Below are positions 36,691 to 46,250 of a stretch of DNA of 64,000 bases, piece after piece (the first letter of the stretch is position 1; every line of letters starts with the position of its first letter). The notes below the pieces were generated by a model, which saw nothing but the letters and a program-made list of their open reading frames with translations, had not been told where the DNA came from and did not search any database. A program made the position numbers and the translations under genes. Origin of the DNA: Gymnorhina tibicen (lineage: Eukaryota; Chordata; Aves; Passeriformes; Artamidae); contig VXAZ01002480.1 of assembly GCA_013399875.1 (NCBI GenBank), positions 286,937 to 350,936 of the forward strand. Direction: 5' to 3'.

Positions 36691-38179
36691 TGTATTGCTG
36701 CTTGCCTGTCACTCGTCTGGGAGAGGGAGGAACATCCACACCCCTCACTTCCCAGGGCCCTGGCACGTGGCTGTTGAGGCTGGCACGGCACGGGTGTGGG
36801 GCAGCAGGCACTCACTGGGCACTGTCCCATCTCAGCACGATCCCCTCTGCCAGTCATTGGGATAGCTTACCTATATATGTATTTTTATGTGTGTGTATAC
36901 ATATAAACAGCTGTGTTTGCGTGCATGTGTGTGCATATCTACATGGATATGTAGCTCGCTGTGGTTTCACAGAAAACTGTGAGAGCTCCTGGCCACGGTG
37001 ACTTTGCAATTTCAAATATACTTATTCAGAGATGGAGGAAATAACTTACGGCTAATTTGATGGGAGCAGAATGGGCCTTCAGTTTCCTGCAGGAGTTCTG
37101 GGAGTCAGGATTGGCTCAGTGGGTCTGTTCCTCCCCCTGCAATCCACACTGTGATGGTTCTGACCTGGGAAAGAGAAATCACCGGTGGGAACTTGGGCAC
37201 CAGCCCAGTGTCTCTCTCCTTCCCAAGGCCACAGTCTGCAGCGTCAAATAACCCCCAAAGCAAAGGCACCTCTTCTGCTGTTGGTTTTCAGTATTTCTTT
37301 CCTCATGCAGAGCCCTAAAAATTCTCCATTGGAGCCAGGCTGCTGAGAACACTCCTGCATTTTGTGGGCCCTTTGGACCCACAGGGTCTGGGAATCCCAG
37401 GCCAAAACCCAGTAACTGCTCATCTACTGGAGAAATCTCATGTATCATGATGACCCCAGCTGAGGGGAACCTCGGGCTGTGCTGGGCTCCCCGTTTCCAG
37501 ACACCCTGACTTTCCAAATGCCAAGGAACTGATATTAATTATGAAACTGTGCTTTATGAGAGACATGAGAGCATGTGATTCCTGCCTTGTCTTTCAGGTT
37601 GAGAAATAATTGCTTCACATAACAGATCCTCCCCTGGGATTCACATATACATTTCCATTTGCTGCAGCTGCAGGAAAATCCAGCAGCTCCACAGCCTTGG
37701 TGGTGCCGCACAGCCCCGGGGATCAGCACGTGGGGAATTCTCACTTGCGGGGCTGGTGGCAGCCCTCGGCGGCACAGCCCGCCTGCTAACCCACTTTCAT
37801 TGTCCCCAAAATGATCATTTTCCTCCTGCTCCCCGCCAAGACCCTTGGTTTTGGCTAAGAAAGGCTTGCCTGGGTTCTTAGCTAAAATCCCTGGAGTCCC
37901 TACTCCACTCCTCTGGATGGCTCCAGGGTCCCCTGGGCATTGCTCAGGTGATGGAGCTGCCGGGTCGGGTGTGAGTGGGTAATAAAGATCCCTGTGCGCA
38001 AGGGGGAGCAGGCACAGAGCCCCCAGTGCAAAGCCATGTCTGGGGGTGAGAGATGCCCGATGCCCTCATCGCCTCCGCCGGGTACCCGCCCTGGCACCCC
38101 GTCCCCCCACGGGCACCACCTCGTGCTGCGATAAATAGGAACAGAACTTATCGCCACGCAGCCGGCAGGGCAAGGCGTC

Positions 38180-38240
38180 CTTCTGGGGAATTAATTAGAG
38201 GAAATGTGGAGGCAGCGACCATGATATGCAAATCAGGATG
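38180..38240. promoter_or_regulatory. Candidate enhancer core: homeodomain site plus octamer
   Basis: A TTAATTAG homeodomain-type site at 38191-38198 and a perfect POU octamer ATGCAAAT at 38226-38233 lie 27 nt apart, in a block with few CpGs. A second perfect octamer is at 38536-38543. Regulatory function is inferred from motifs only. Confidence 0.3.
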
Positions 38241-38523
38241 AATCACAGTCACCAAAGAGGTGAGTTTTGTGCTGCTGCAGCGCAGGGAGCGGAGGCGCAG
38301 GCTGCTGGGGTTGGGATGCCGGGGTCGTGGCACTGCAGCGGTGGTGCTGTGGTTGGGCAGGATGGAGTGATCAGGGTCACCAGAAGTGTTCTTTCATCAG
38401 CTCCATATAGTTGAAGATATCTGCTCCATCCTTTGTGTGAGGACTAGGGGGGTTCCTGCCTTCCCACCAGCTTTTACCTGATGGTTTATTGTCATGCAAG
38501 GAGCCATTGCTCAGAGTGGGTTT

Positions 38524-38557
38524 CCACACCAAGAAATGCAAATTTCATTTCTTGTGG
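38524..38557. promoter_or_regulatory. Inverted repeat containing a POU octamer
   Basis: Arms AAGAAATG (38531-38538) and CATTTCTT (38546-38553) are perfect reverse complements around a 7-nt centre, and CCACA/TGTGG extends the stem with a two-base bulge. The octamer ATGCAAAT spans arm and loop. It may be a dimeric protein site or a hairpin. Confidence 0.45.
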
Positions 38558-40030
38558 AAGACAGTTAATAAATGCTCCTCAACAGTTACCCTTGTTAATA
38601 GCTCTTTAATTCTCTAATGAATATTTATGAGCGGTTGCCTGAAAGCAGTGAACCTTGGACTGTATAGACTGATATTGATTGTGTTTGAAATTAAAAGAAA
38701 GTGATTTTTTCTCTTTTGGTGGAAAAGCTGAACAAGAGGAAGACAGACACAAATTCAGAGTGGGGTTTTTAAATTAGGGCAGGCAATGAATTACTGAAAC
38801 ATCTCTTGCCAGAGAAGTGCCTTAAGGAGGGTGATTTGGTGGCATATCAGCAGCGTCTGCCCATTTCAGGACCCAGTTGTGTCCCTGCCCATCGTGGCAG
38901 TGGCACCCCCAGGCAGCCCCACTTTCCCCCTGCAGAGACCCCTCTCCCTGTCAGAGCCCTGTCCTGCTGAGCTCCCAGCGCTGCTGCTGCTGGGGCTTCC
39001 AGGGTACCTTGTGACAGGCAGTAACACCTGAGGGTCCAGGCACCTGGGCCCTGTCTTTGGCTGGTGGGTTGTGACTCCTTACACAGAGCCCAAGCATTCT
39101 CCACACACCACGTTCCCAGATGGATTGTGTTCTCGTCTGACTGCATATCCAATGGACTGTGGAAGTCTCCTTATTAGTATGACAGCGGCATATCCCTGTG
39201 GCCGTGGTTCCCGCCTGCCTGCCGTGTTCCCGGACCGAGGCCTCTCTGTGAGCCCGCACGCAGCACTTCTGCTCAGGAGAAATGACTCGCTCCAGCCACA
39301 CACCCGCAGGGATGGGGTGGACAAAGGCTGTTCATCCCCTGCGGGGAGAGAACCGGCGGGCACGGGCTCTGGGCATCGCTGCGGCTGCGGGGCAGGTTCT
39401 GGGGACAGGTTTCTCTGGGCACCCTTTCGCTTCAATTCTCTTGTTTCTCAAATAGCCGTGGATTTGAGGAGCGAAACATCAAATACTGGTAATGCTTTTT
39501 TCCGGGCGATGCCAGATGAGTTCACTCACAGGAAGACTTCCAGCAACTCACCCTGCTGGTTGCAAACCAGTAGGGTGGGAGAGCCAGGCCCCAGCTTGCC
39601 CGAGGGCACTGCCGGGGGCACAGCACCCTGGGGGCAGCATTCCCTGGGGCAGGGGTCAGTCCCCCTGGCCTGGGGCTGGGGTCAGACCCCACAGCCCCTC
39701 AGCCCCATGCCTGTGCACTGCCCCGAGTGTGGGGACATTGGCCTGCTCGCCCTGGCATGCACCAACATTGGTCATTTCCAACACTGTCCTCTCCAGGGCT
39801 TGTTACCTGCTGGGCACCCTCTGGCTGACATGGAGAAGATCCTAAGGCAGAGTTTTGTCTCCAGAGCTCTTATAAAATGATAGAGAAGCTGATGTGAGAC
39901 ATTATTGGCTTCCAGGCTGGATCAGCTTTAAAAGAATAGTCACATAAATCGCTAGTAAATGCTGGGTTTGGCGCTCCCTAAGAAAGCAAGCCAAGAGGGA
40001 TGCAGGGAGCCTATTTGCTCCAGTATTCTA

Positions 40031-40048
40031 CTCCAGAATATTCTGGAG
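40031..40048. promoter_or_regulatory. 18-bp perfect palindrome resembling a heat-shock element
   Basis: CTCCAGAATATTCTGGAG is its own reverse complement. It also fits four alternating 5-bp heat-shock-factor units: GAA at 36-38 and TTC at 41-43 are perfect, and the outer CTC and GAG are one base off. Binding is untested and no nearby promoter is visible. Confidence 0.4.
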
Positions 40049-42359
40049 CATCCATATATCAGAATACTTTATTCCCAGATTTTTTTTTACCCTTGAGGAC
40101 ATGAAAATCCAGCAGTCTGTAGGTGCAAAGTGGCTGTTTGCAAACAGGAGCAGCACAGTTGGTCCGAAACCCATCTCCACATTCATGATCAATGCAAATT
40201 AGGTTGGAATGGGAGTTGATTAAAGGGACGAAGTCAGTGTCCATCTGAGTTTCAGACTGGGTTTCTCTGATAACATCCATCCGTATTTCCATGAAATTGA
40301 CTTTATTCTACATGGGATTTCATGGAAAGGAGATAAGAAATAGCTACTCTTCCAGTGCAGAACAGCACACACAGGCACAGTCACGTTTGTTGTTACATGT
40401 TAAGCTCCTGCACGTTCAGTATTAAAGTCAGTGGAACATTTCTCCCTGGAATAGTTTCAGTGGGAGGGTGAATCTTTTGCTAAATTGTGCTTCTAAAACG
40501 GTAATTTGAGATGAAAGATTTTAAATCAGTGTTTCATGCTGAGATTTCCGACTGCTGGGACAGCTCGTTTAGCTGTTGTTGAGCTGAAGTCTTGTGAAAC
40601 TGCTCCGTGTCTCCACTTCCCACCCTCATTTTGGATAAAATTGAATGTCAAAATGACAGCATTTCCATGGGAGATTCCTCTCTGGCTGAGTTAATTCCTT
40701 GCCGTGCATTAGCTGCTGCTGAAGGCTGGTCACCACATGCCAACGCAGAAAGTGACAGTAATCCTTCCAGGGCGATGCAGCTGCAGCCCCTAGCACATCA
40801 TGCTGGCCAACAGCACCCGCCCTCAGTCCATGCCTCCAGTGCTTCCAACACCTCCAACTCCTCCAGCCCTTCCAGCACCTCCACCATCTCCAGAGCACGT
40901 TAGCACGGACTTGGGTAGCCCCAGGTCCCCAGGTAGGTGATATGTCCTGCCATCAGAGCCTGTAGGACACCCACCCTTCCCTGCCCAGACAGCACCATGG
41001 CACAGCACTCACTGGTGGCTGATTTTACAGAAATAAATAGGAAGTAAAACAGCCTCTCCAGGCTGCCTGACCTTGGGGACATGAGCACTGATGCACCCTA
41101 ACGTCCCTGACCAGCCCCACTTGTGCCCTCCTCCACCCATGCCCAGGAGCCCATTGCAGCCTAGCCCAGGCCTGGGGTGGGGTTTTGGGCTCTGGTTGTG
41201 TCTGACACCCCTGGGAGAGATGGCTGACCCAGCTCAGTCACTGGCAAGGTTCTGTAGGGAGTGGGTGCATCTTGTTTCACCCGGCTAAGGTTGAGCGCAG
41301 CACTGCTGCACTTCAGTTTGTCATCTCTAGCCCACCATCCCCAGCTGGGGATCCAAATGTTTCCAGGCTGGTTTGTCCTGAGCTATCTCAGTTCTTGCTG
41401 CTGTGTGCGTGCAGGCAGGCAGCCCCGGCTGCTGGAGAATGGCTCCTGGCTCCAGTGTCGGGCACTCGGAGCTCCGCAGCTCTGTAAATCCAGGGCTTTG
41501 TGCTTTCAGAAACCGGGGCTGCAGAAGGCAGAGCTGCTGGTAGGTTCTTCTTTATCTACTATCAAATTAACTAAATAATAATTAAAATAACAAATCAGGC
41601 AATACAAGTGCAGGAGTTGCAAGTTCTGTGGAACCTTACAAGGAAAATCTCCTTTTGCTTTCAGGCTGCAATGGAGTCCAGTACCTTCTTGGAAGGGCTC
41701 AGGGTTATAAGGAAGCCCTTGTGCAGCATGTTTCTATTCAGAAATCATTAAGGCTTCCAGGGAGGCATCTCAGGGGGGTCCCAGGAATTGAGGCCACCTC
41801 TGAAAACAGGGCTCAGACTCCAGTTACAGAGTGTGTGCTTGGGACTGGGATGGACTGTAACCAGTGAGGTCTGCGGCAGGTGAATTTATGAAACTGAGAA
41901 GGCCCATTACTGGGTTTCCTTTGTCTGGTTTACTTATTAACACATCGAACCTTCATATGAACAGCTGTATTGATTTCTGAAAATTACCAAATAAAATTTA
42001 AACTATTTCCTAAGAATAGAAGAGCAAACATGGAGAATACTGGGCTGTGCATGGGCAGGCTGTGATACAGGTTTCAAGCAGCTTCTGCACGTGTTCATTT
42101 CATTTTCCTTTGTTTCTATCCTTTCCCCTTTTCCACTGGAAAACTGAATTTACTTAATAATTATTTTTCTTTTCTTAAGCTCCATCAAAGCTTTCTCAAT
42201 GGTTCTTGATATCACTGCTCAGAGTCAGCACTGCCAAGGGCAGGCTGGACCCCTTCTCACCCTGCCTGGCGTTCCCTCGGTTTTCCCTGCCCAGAATGAA
42301 GGCCCAAGGAGCGCTGGAGAGCAGCCGTGCCAAGCTGGAGGCAGCACGGGACCTGCAGC
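40049..42359. other. Non-coding stretch
   Basis: Contains a degenerate CCTCCA-type low-complexity tract at about 40827-40893 and AT-rich parts at 41560-41620 and 41930-42190. No gene was recognised. Confidence 0.5.
40827..40893. repeat. CCTCCA/CTTCCA low-complexity tract
   Basis: A degenerate pyrimidine-rich run of TCCA units encodes a Ser/Thr/Asn-rich string in one frame and Trp/Arg-rich strings on the other strand. Confidence 0.7.
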
Positions 42360-42790
42360 TGGACACGAGGCCAAGAGCCGATCTGCAAAGGCGAGTGGCC
42401 AAGGAGCGGCCGGCGATGCGCAGAGCTGCCTGGGCGCGGTGCCACCCTCGTGTCACTGCTGATGCACCGTCCTGACATCCCCCGCGCGGGACGAACGCGG
42501 CTCTGGGCGTGTCCCTCCTCCCCACCGAGTCCGAGCCCAACCTGCCGGCTCGGGGGTGAGGTTCCCCCGGGGCTGGGGCACGATTCGCTCCGCGGGGCGG
42601 GGAGCCCAGGGCAGAGCCCCGGCAGCTCGCGGCCTTTGAGCGGCCTGAAGCCATCCCGAGCACAGGAGGGTGCGGTGGGGGCCCGTCCCTCGGTCTCTGT
42701 CGCCGTGTGCCGGATGGCAGCAGTGGGATGGGAGCGGGGCCGGCCCCTGCCCGTCCCCGGCACCCGGCGCTCCCTGCCCGGCGCTCCCTG
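42360..42790. promoter_or_regulatory. Orphan CpG island
   Basis: By hand count about 47 CpG in about 430 bp at roughly 70 per cent GC, an observed/expected ratio near 0.9. Flanking DNA is much poorer in CpG. Long frames are open on both strands but resemble no known protein, as expected of GC-rich DNA. Such islands usually mark promoters; which transcript, if any, starts here is unknown. Confidence 0.55.
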
Positions 42791-45532
42791 CTGCAGTCCG
42801 CATGTCCTTCTGCCGGAGAATAACCCAAATGTGCTGATGAACTGGAAAGTACTGGATCAGGAGCCCTGGCCGGTGTCCCAGCAAGAGGCTGTGTGTGACC
42901 CGAGGGCCCCGGTGTCCCCTGCTCAGCTCCACCCCGAGCAGCAAACGCTGTGTGCCCTCAGCGTGGGGTGACTGCTCCGCTGCGAAACGCTGGCAGCGGC
43001 CGCTGATGGATGAAACATTCCCTGCGCTTCAGGGATACCTTTCGGAAACAGAGATTAGTGTTTTAAGCACCTGACAATGCTCTGACCCTGGATGGGGTCA
43101 TACCTCCTGGTGTTTTAGCTCTCAGGAACGGCTGGAGACACATTGGAGGGAGGAAAACAAACAAAAAACCCGAAACACCCCAAAATTTCAGAGCAGCTGT
43201 CAGTAGCTTACTGCTGGTATTTTACTTGCTGGATTCTGTAAAGGGTGCAAGGAAAGGACCCCATTTTTATGGCATGATGAGGAACCTGCCTCTTGCTTGT
43301 GTTTTCGGTGGATATTCAGCTTTTGCAGATGTCTGGAATCACGGGACTGTGGCAAAGGCACAAGGCCGGTTATTACAGGTTTTTATCACTACCAAAAAGA
43401 TCTGTAGAGGGAGAACTTGTCTCACTAAATTCGTGGTGCTCTTTGTCCGGAAAGGAAGGGCCAGCCCTTGGGATTAAAGCCTGGATCAAATAGTGCCCCC
43501 TCTCCAATTTGGTGCAGTAAAATGCTAAATATACTGAAAGACTCTTTATCATGGAATACATGGCAAACCCCTTCAATCCTGTCATCCGCTCTGTCACTGT
43601 CACCATTTCCCAGAGCTCATTTGGGTCAGTCAGAGGTTTCTGGTGCAGGAAAACATCCTGTTTTTCCTTTTAGCTGGATCACTGGAGAGTTTCCAGCCTG
43701 CCTGGGAGCTGGATGGGATATGAAATGGTGGGTTTGTGCTGCTTGGACTCTTCCTGGGTGCTGGAGTGACGGGAGGCTGCTCAGCTCCAGGTTTGCTTTG
43801 GTGTGCCCTGAAGGCACAAATCAGAGTGCTCTGGATGCCCGGCTGCCAGGACGGCCGTCAGGCTGCGGATAACCTGCTTTTCCCCAGGGCCCAGTGAGGA
43901 GAGGTACAAAGCTGCTGCCAACACACTGTAGATCTCACAGAGGGTCTTCAGTGGTCTCTGCAATCCCAGTTTTGATTCCTTGGCAAGTCCATCCTGCTGG
44001 ATTTGGGTTGAACCCCTAATGTCTGGAGAAACACGGTTCTGCTCCAGTGGCTCATCAGAACCAAACTGCGAGGGGCTGGTGGTCTGAAACTTTCTCTGCA
44101 CTCGTGAATGTGCTGTCCTGAGAGCTGTGTTTCCTCACAAGCTGGTTGTGAACCACCTCAAGCCCACAGACTGACCTGCTCTCAGCAGTGAGTGGGAATG
44201 CCAAGGACTTTGTTTTAAGAGCTGTTCCACCTGTGATGGTTTTGTGCCAGTGTAGAGGGAAGGGATGGGGGAGTAGCACAGACAGGACAGATAATCCTGC
44301 ACTGTGGCAAGACTGGGATCCATAGAGCAGATCCTGAGATCTGCTCATGCTGTGAGCTCTGGGATAGGAGCTCGTGTCAGCAGTGCTTTGGAGCCATGTT
44401 AATGTGACCTTGTGCGAGACGGCATCGGCCCTGGGCATGGAGGGGCAGGGGAAGGCACAGAGGCACAGCACAGCCCTGCACTGGGGGTCCCTCCCCAGCC
44501 CCAGGAACCCTCTGCAGGAATACAGGAATGAGCACTGGTGACGCTCCACTGTGGCCGTGTTCCCTTGCCCTGGTCCTTACTGTGTCGGTTGAGTCAGGCT
44601 CTTTGTGCTGCAGCAGAATTCAGTTGTCCAAAGAAATTTTGTTTAACCTTGCCATTGTTCAGTGTGTTTTCCCTTGGTCCCAGTGATCCACACCTCTCCA
44701 GCCCCCACTGGTCCACCCCCACCCCAGTGACTGCAGCCCCCCTGGCCACTCTGGGAATGGAGCAGGATGGTGAAGGCTCCACAGTGTCACCCCCGGCATC
44801 TCCCAGCGTGAGAACATTCTCCCGGGACATCCCTCACAGCTTTGGGGCTTGGTGTTCCTGCTGCTCGAGTGCGCAGTGCTGAATCCAGCCCAGCAGGCAC
44901 AGCCTGCATTAATTTTGCTGCAGTCTGGTGCATTAATACAGTAATTATTAACTATTATAAATCATTTTTATGAGATTCTGATCAATAACATCTCGTATTC
45001 TAAAAATAGACCAGGAAGATAAGAAGGCACAAAAACATGAGTGCCAAAGAAGCTACTTTAATTTCTTAATATATTTCACGCTGTTAATTTACAAGAGAAC
45101 TGTTGCTGTGGGGATTGAAGAATTAAATTGCAGCTGCAGGATGAAATTTCAAATGAGGTAATATTTTTCTCCAAATGGCTGCTCCATGTTTGGAGCAGAA
45201 CCTGTGCTGGCTCCTTCGGAGGTTGCATTTCACTTGTAAAATTCAAGTATGCATGCAAAGAGCAGCACTTCAGTCCTGGCTGTGTCACAGCCGTGTCATT
45301 CAAGCACTGAGACTCTGGTTTGTATTCATGGCTGGACTGAATGAGTGCAAGGAACAGTCGGGAGCAGGGCCGGGGGTCGGGGAGCCCCACAGTGGGGATG
45401 AAGCAGGGATGCCATGCAGGGGAGCAGAGGCACGGGCTGTGCAGCTCCTGGGAAGGCACAACATGTGCGCCTGCAGCACTGCCAAGCACTAACCATGTCC
45501 CCAAGTGCCACATCCACATGGCTTTTTAATCC
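42791..45532. other. Non-coding stretch
   Basis: Unique sequence. An AT-rich, low-CpG block at about 44905-45200 follows GC-rich sequence. No exon or repeat family was recognised. Confidence 0.5.
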
Positions 45533-45700
45533 TTTCAGGGATGGGGACTCCACCACTGCCCTGAGCAGCTGTGCCAGAGCTGAACAACCCTTCCCAAGAA
45601 GAAATTTTCCCTGATATCCAACTTAAACCTTCCCTGGCACAACTTGAGGCCATTTCCTCTTGTCCTGGTGCCTGTTCCTTGGTAGAAGAGGCCCCAGATG
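45533..45700 (-). mobile_element. CR1 LINE fragment (internal 3' UTR part)
   Basis: 'gggatggggactccaccact', 'gaagaaattttccctgatat', 'ccaacttaaaccttccctgg' and 'gccatttcctcttgtcctgg' follow in CR1 reverse-complement order. The 3' terminus is missing. Confidence 0.88.
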
Positions 45701-45888
45701 TCCAGGGGTTTCCCATGAAATCTACAGTGACCCCAGCCAGCTGTTAAACCAGCAAGAAACCAGTGACGGAAACTTAGAGGAGGCTGCTTAATATCCCTAA
45801 ACGGAAAGTTTCAGGGGTGTTGGACAGGGTTGGTTAGAGGTGTTGGACAAAATCCTTGTTTTCTGCCCAAGAATCGAACCTGACTCTG

Positions 45889-46007
45889 AACAAATGCCTG
45901 TTTGCAGCCCCCGGCACTGGTGAGGGTGCGGGGCNGTGGAGTTAACAGTGGAGTTAACATTAACAAATGCCTGTTTGCAGCCGCCGGCACTGGTGAGGGT
46001 GCGGGGC
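45889..46007. repeat. 46-bp direct duplication around an N
   Basis: A 46-bp segment at 45889-45934 recurs at 45962-46007 with one clear difference. The spacer holds the window's only ambiguous base (N at 45935) and two copies of GTGGAGTTAACA. This may be a real tandem duplication or an assembly join. Confidence 0.85.
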
Positions 46008-46079
46008 TGCACTTGGGTTCCAGCTCATAATTCTCAGCCGTTCGAACGCAAGTCTGGAGTTCCAGAAAAGAGCAGGAAA

Positions 46080-46250
46080 ACGCCGCCCGTGGCTTGGCCG
46101 GAGGTCGCGGCTCCCGAGGCGGCGCGGGGCTCCCGGCGGCCCCTCCCGGCCGCGTTCCGCGCCCCGCGCTGTGCCGCGCATCCCATCTCCTGGCCGCAGC
46201 CCGCAACAGCAGGCGGCAGGGCTCGGCAGCGGCAGGCGGCCCGCGGGAAT
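46080..46250. promoter_or_regulatory. Orphan CpG island (short, very dense)
   Basis: By hand count about 29 CpG in 170 bp at about 75 per cent GC, an observed/expected ratio above 1. It lies just after the N-containing duplication, so its left edge may be incomplete. No known first exon is visible on either strand; INPP5A exon 1 was looked for and not found. Confidence 0.5.

Larger units (their letters stand above)
35546..40030. other. Non-coding stretch with AT-rich blocks
   Basis: Contains TG-alternating DNA at about 36660-36690 and 36870-36960, an exon-like open stretch at 36150-36290 that I cannot assign, and AT-rich, octamer-containing blocks at 38130-38260 and 38500-38770. No gene was recognised. 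Confidence 0.5.

Noticed and set aside
42196..42971. Overlapping frames of more than 200 codons on both strands
   Set aside because: Stop codons are rare by chance in a CpG island; neither translation resembles a known protein.
45860..45885. T-arm-like text (GGTTCGATTC on the minus strand) as a tRNA gene
   Set aside because: No matching acceptor stem, anticodon arm or D-arm could be made from the flanks.
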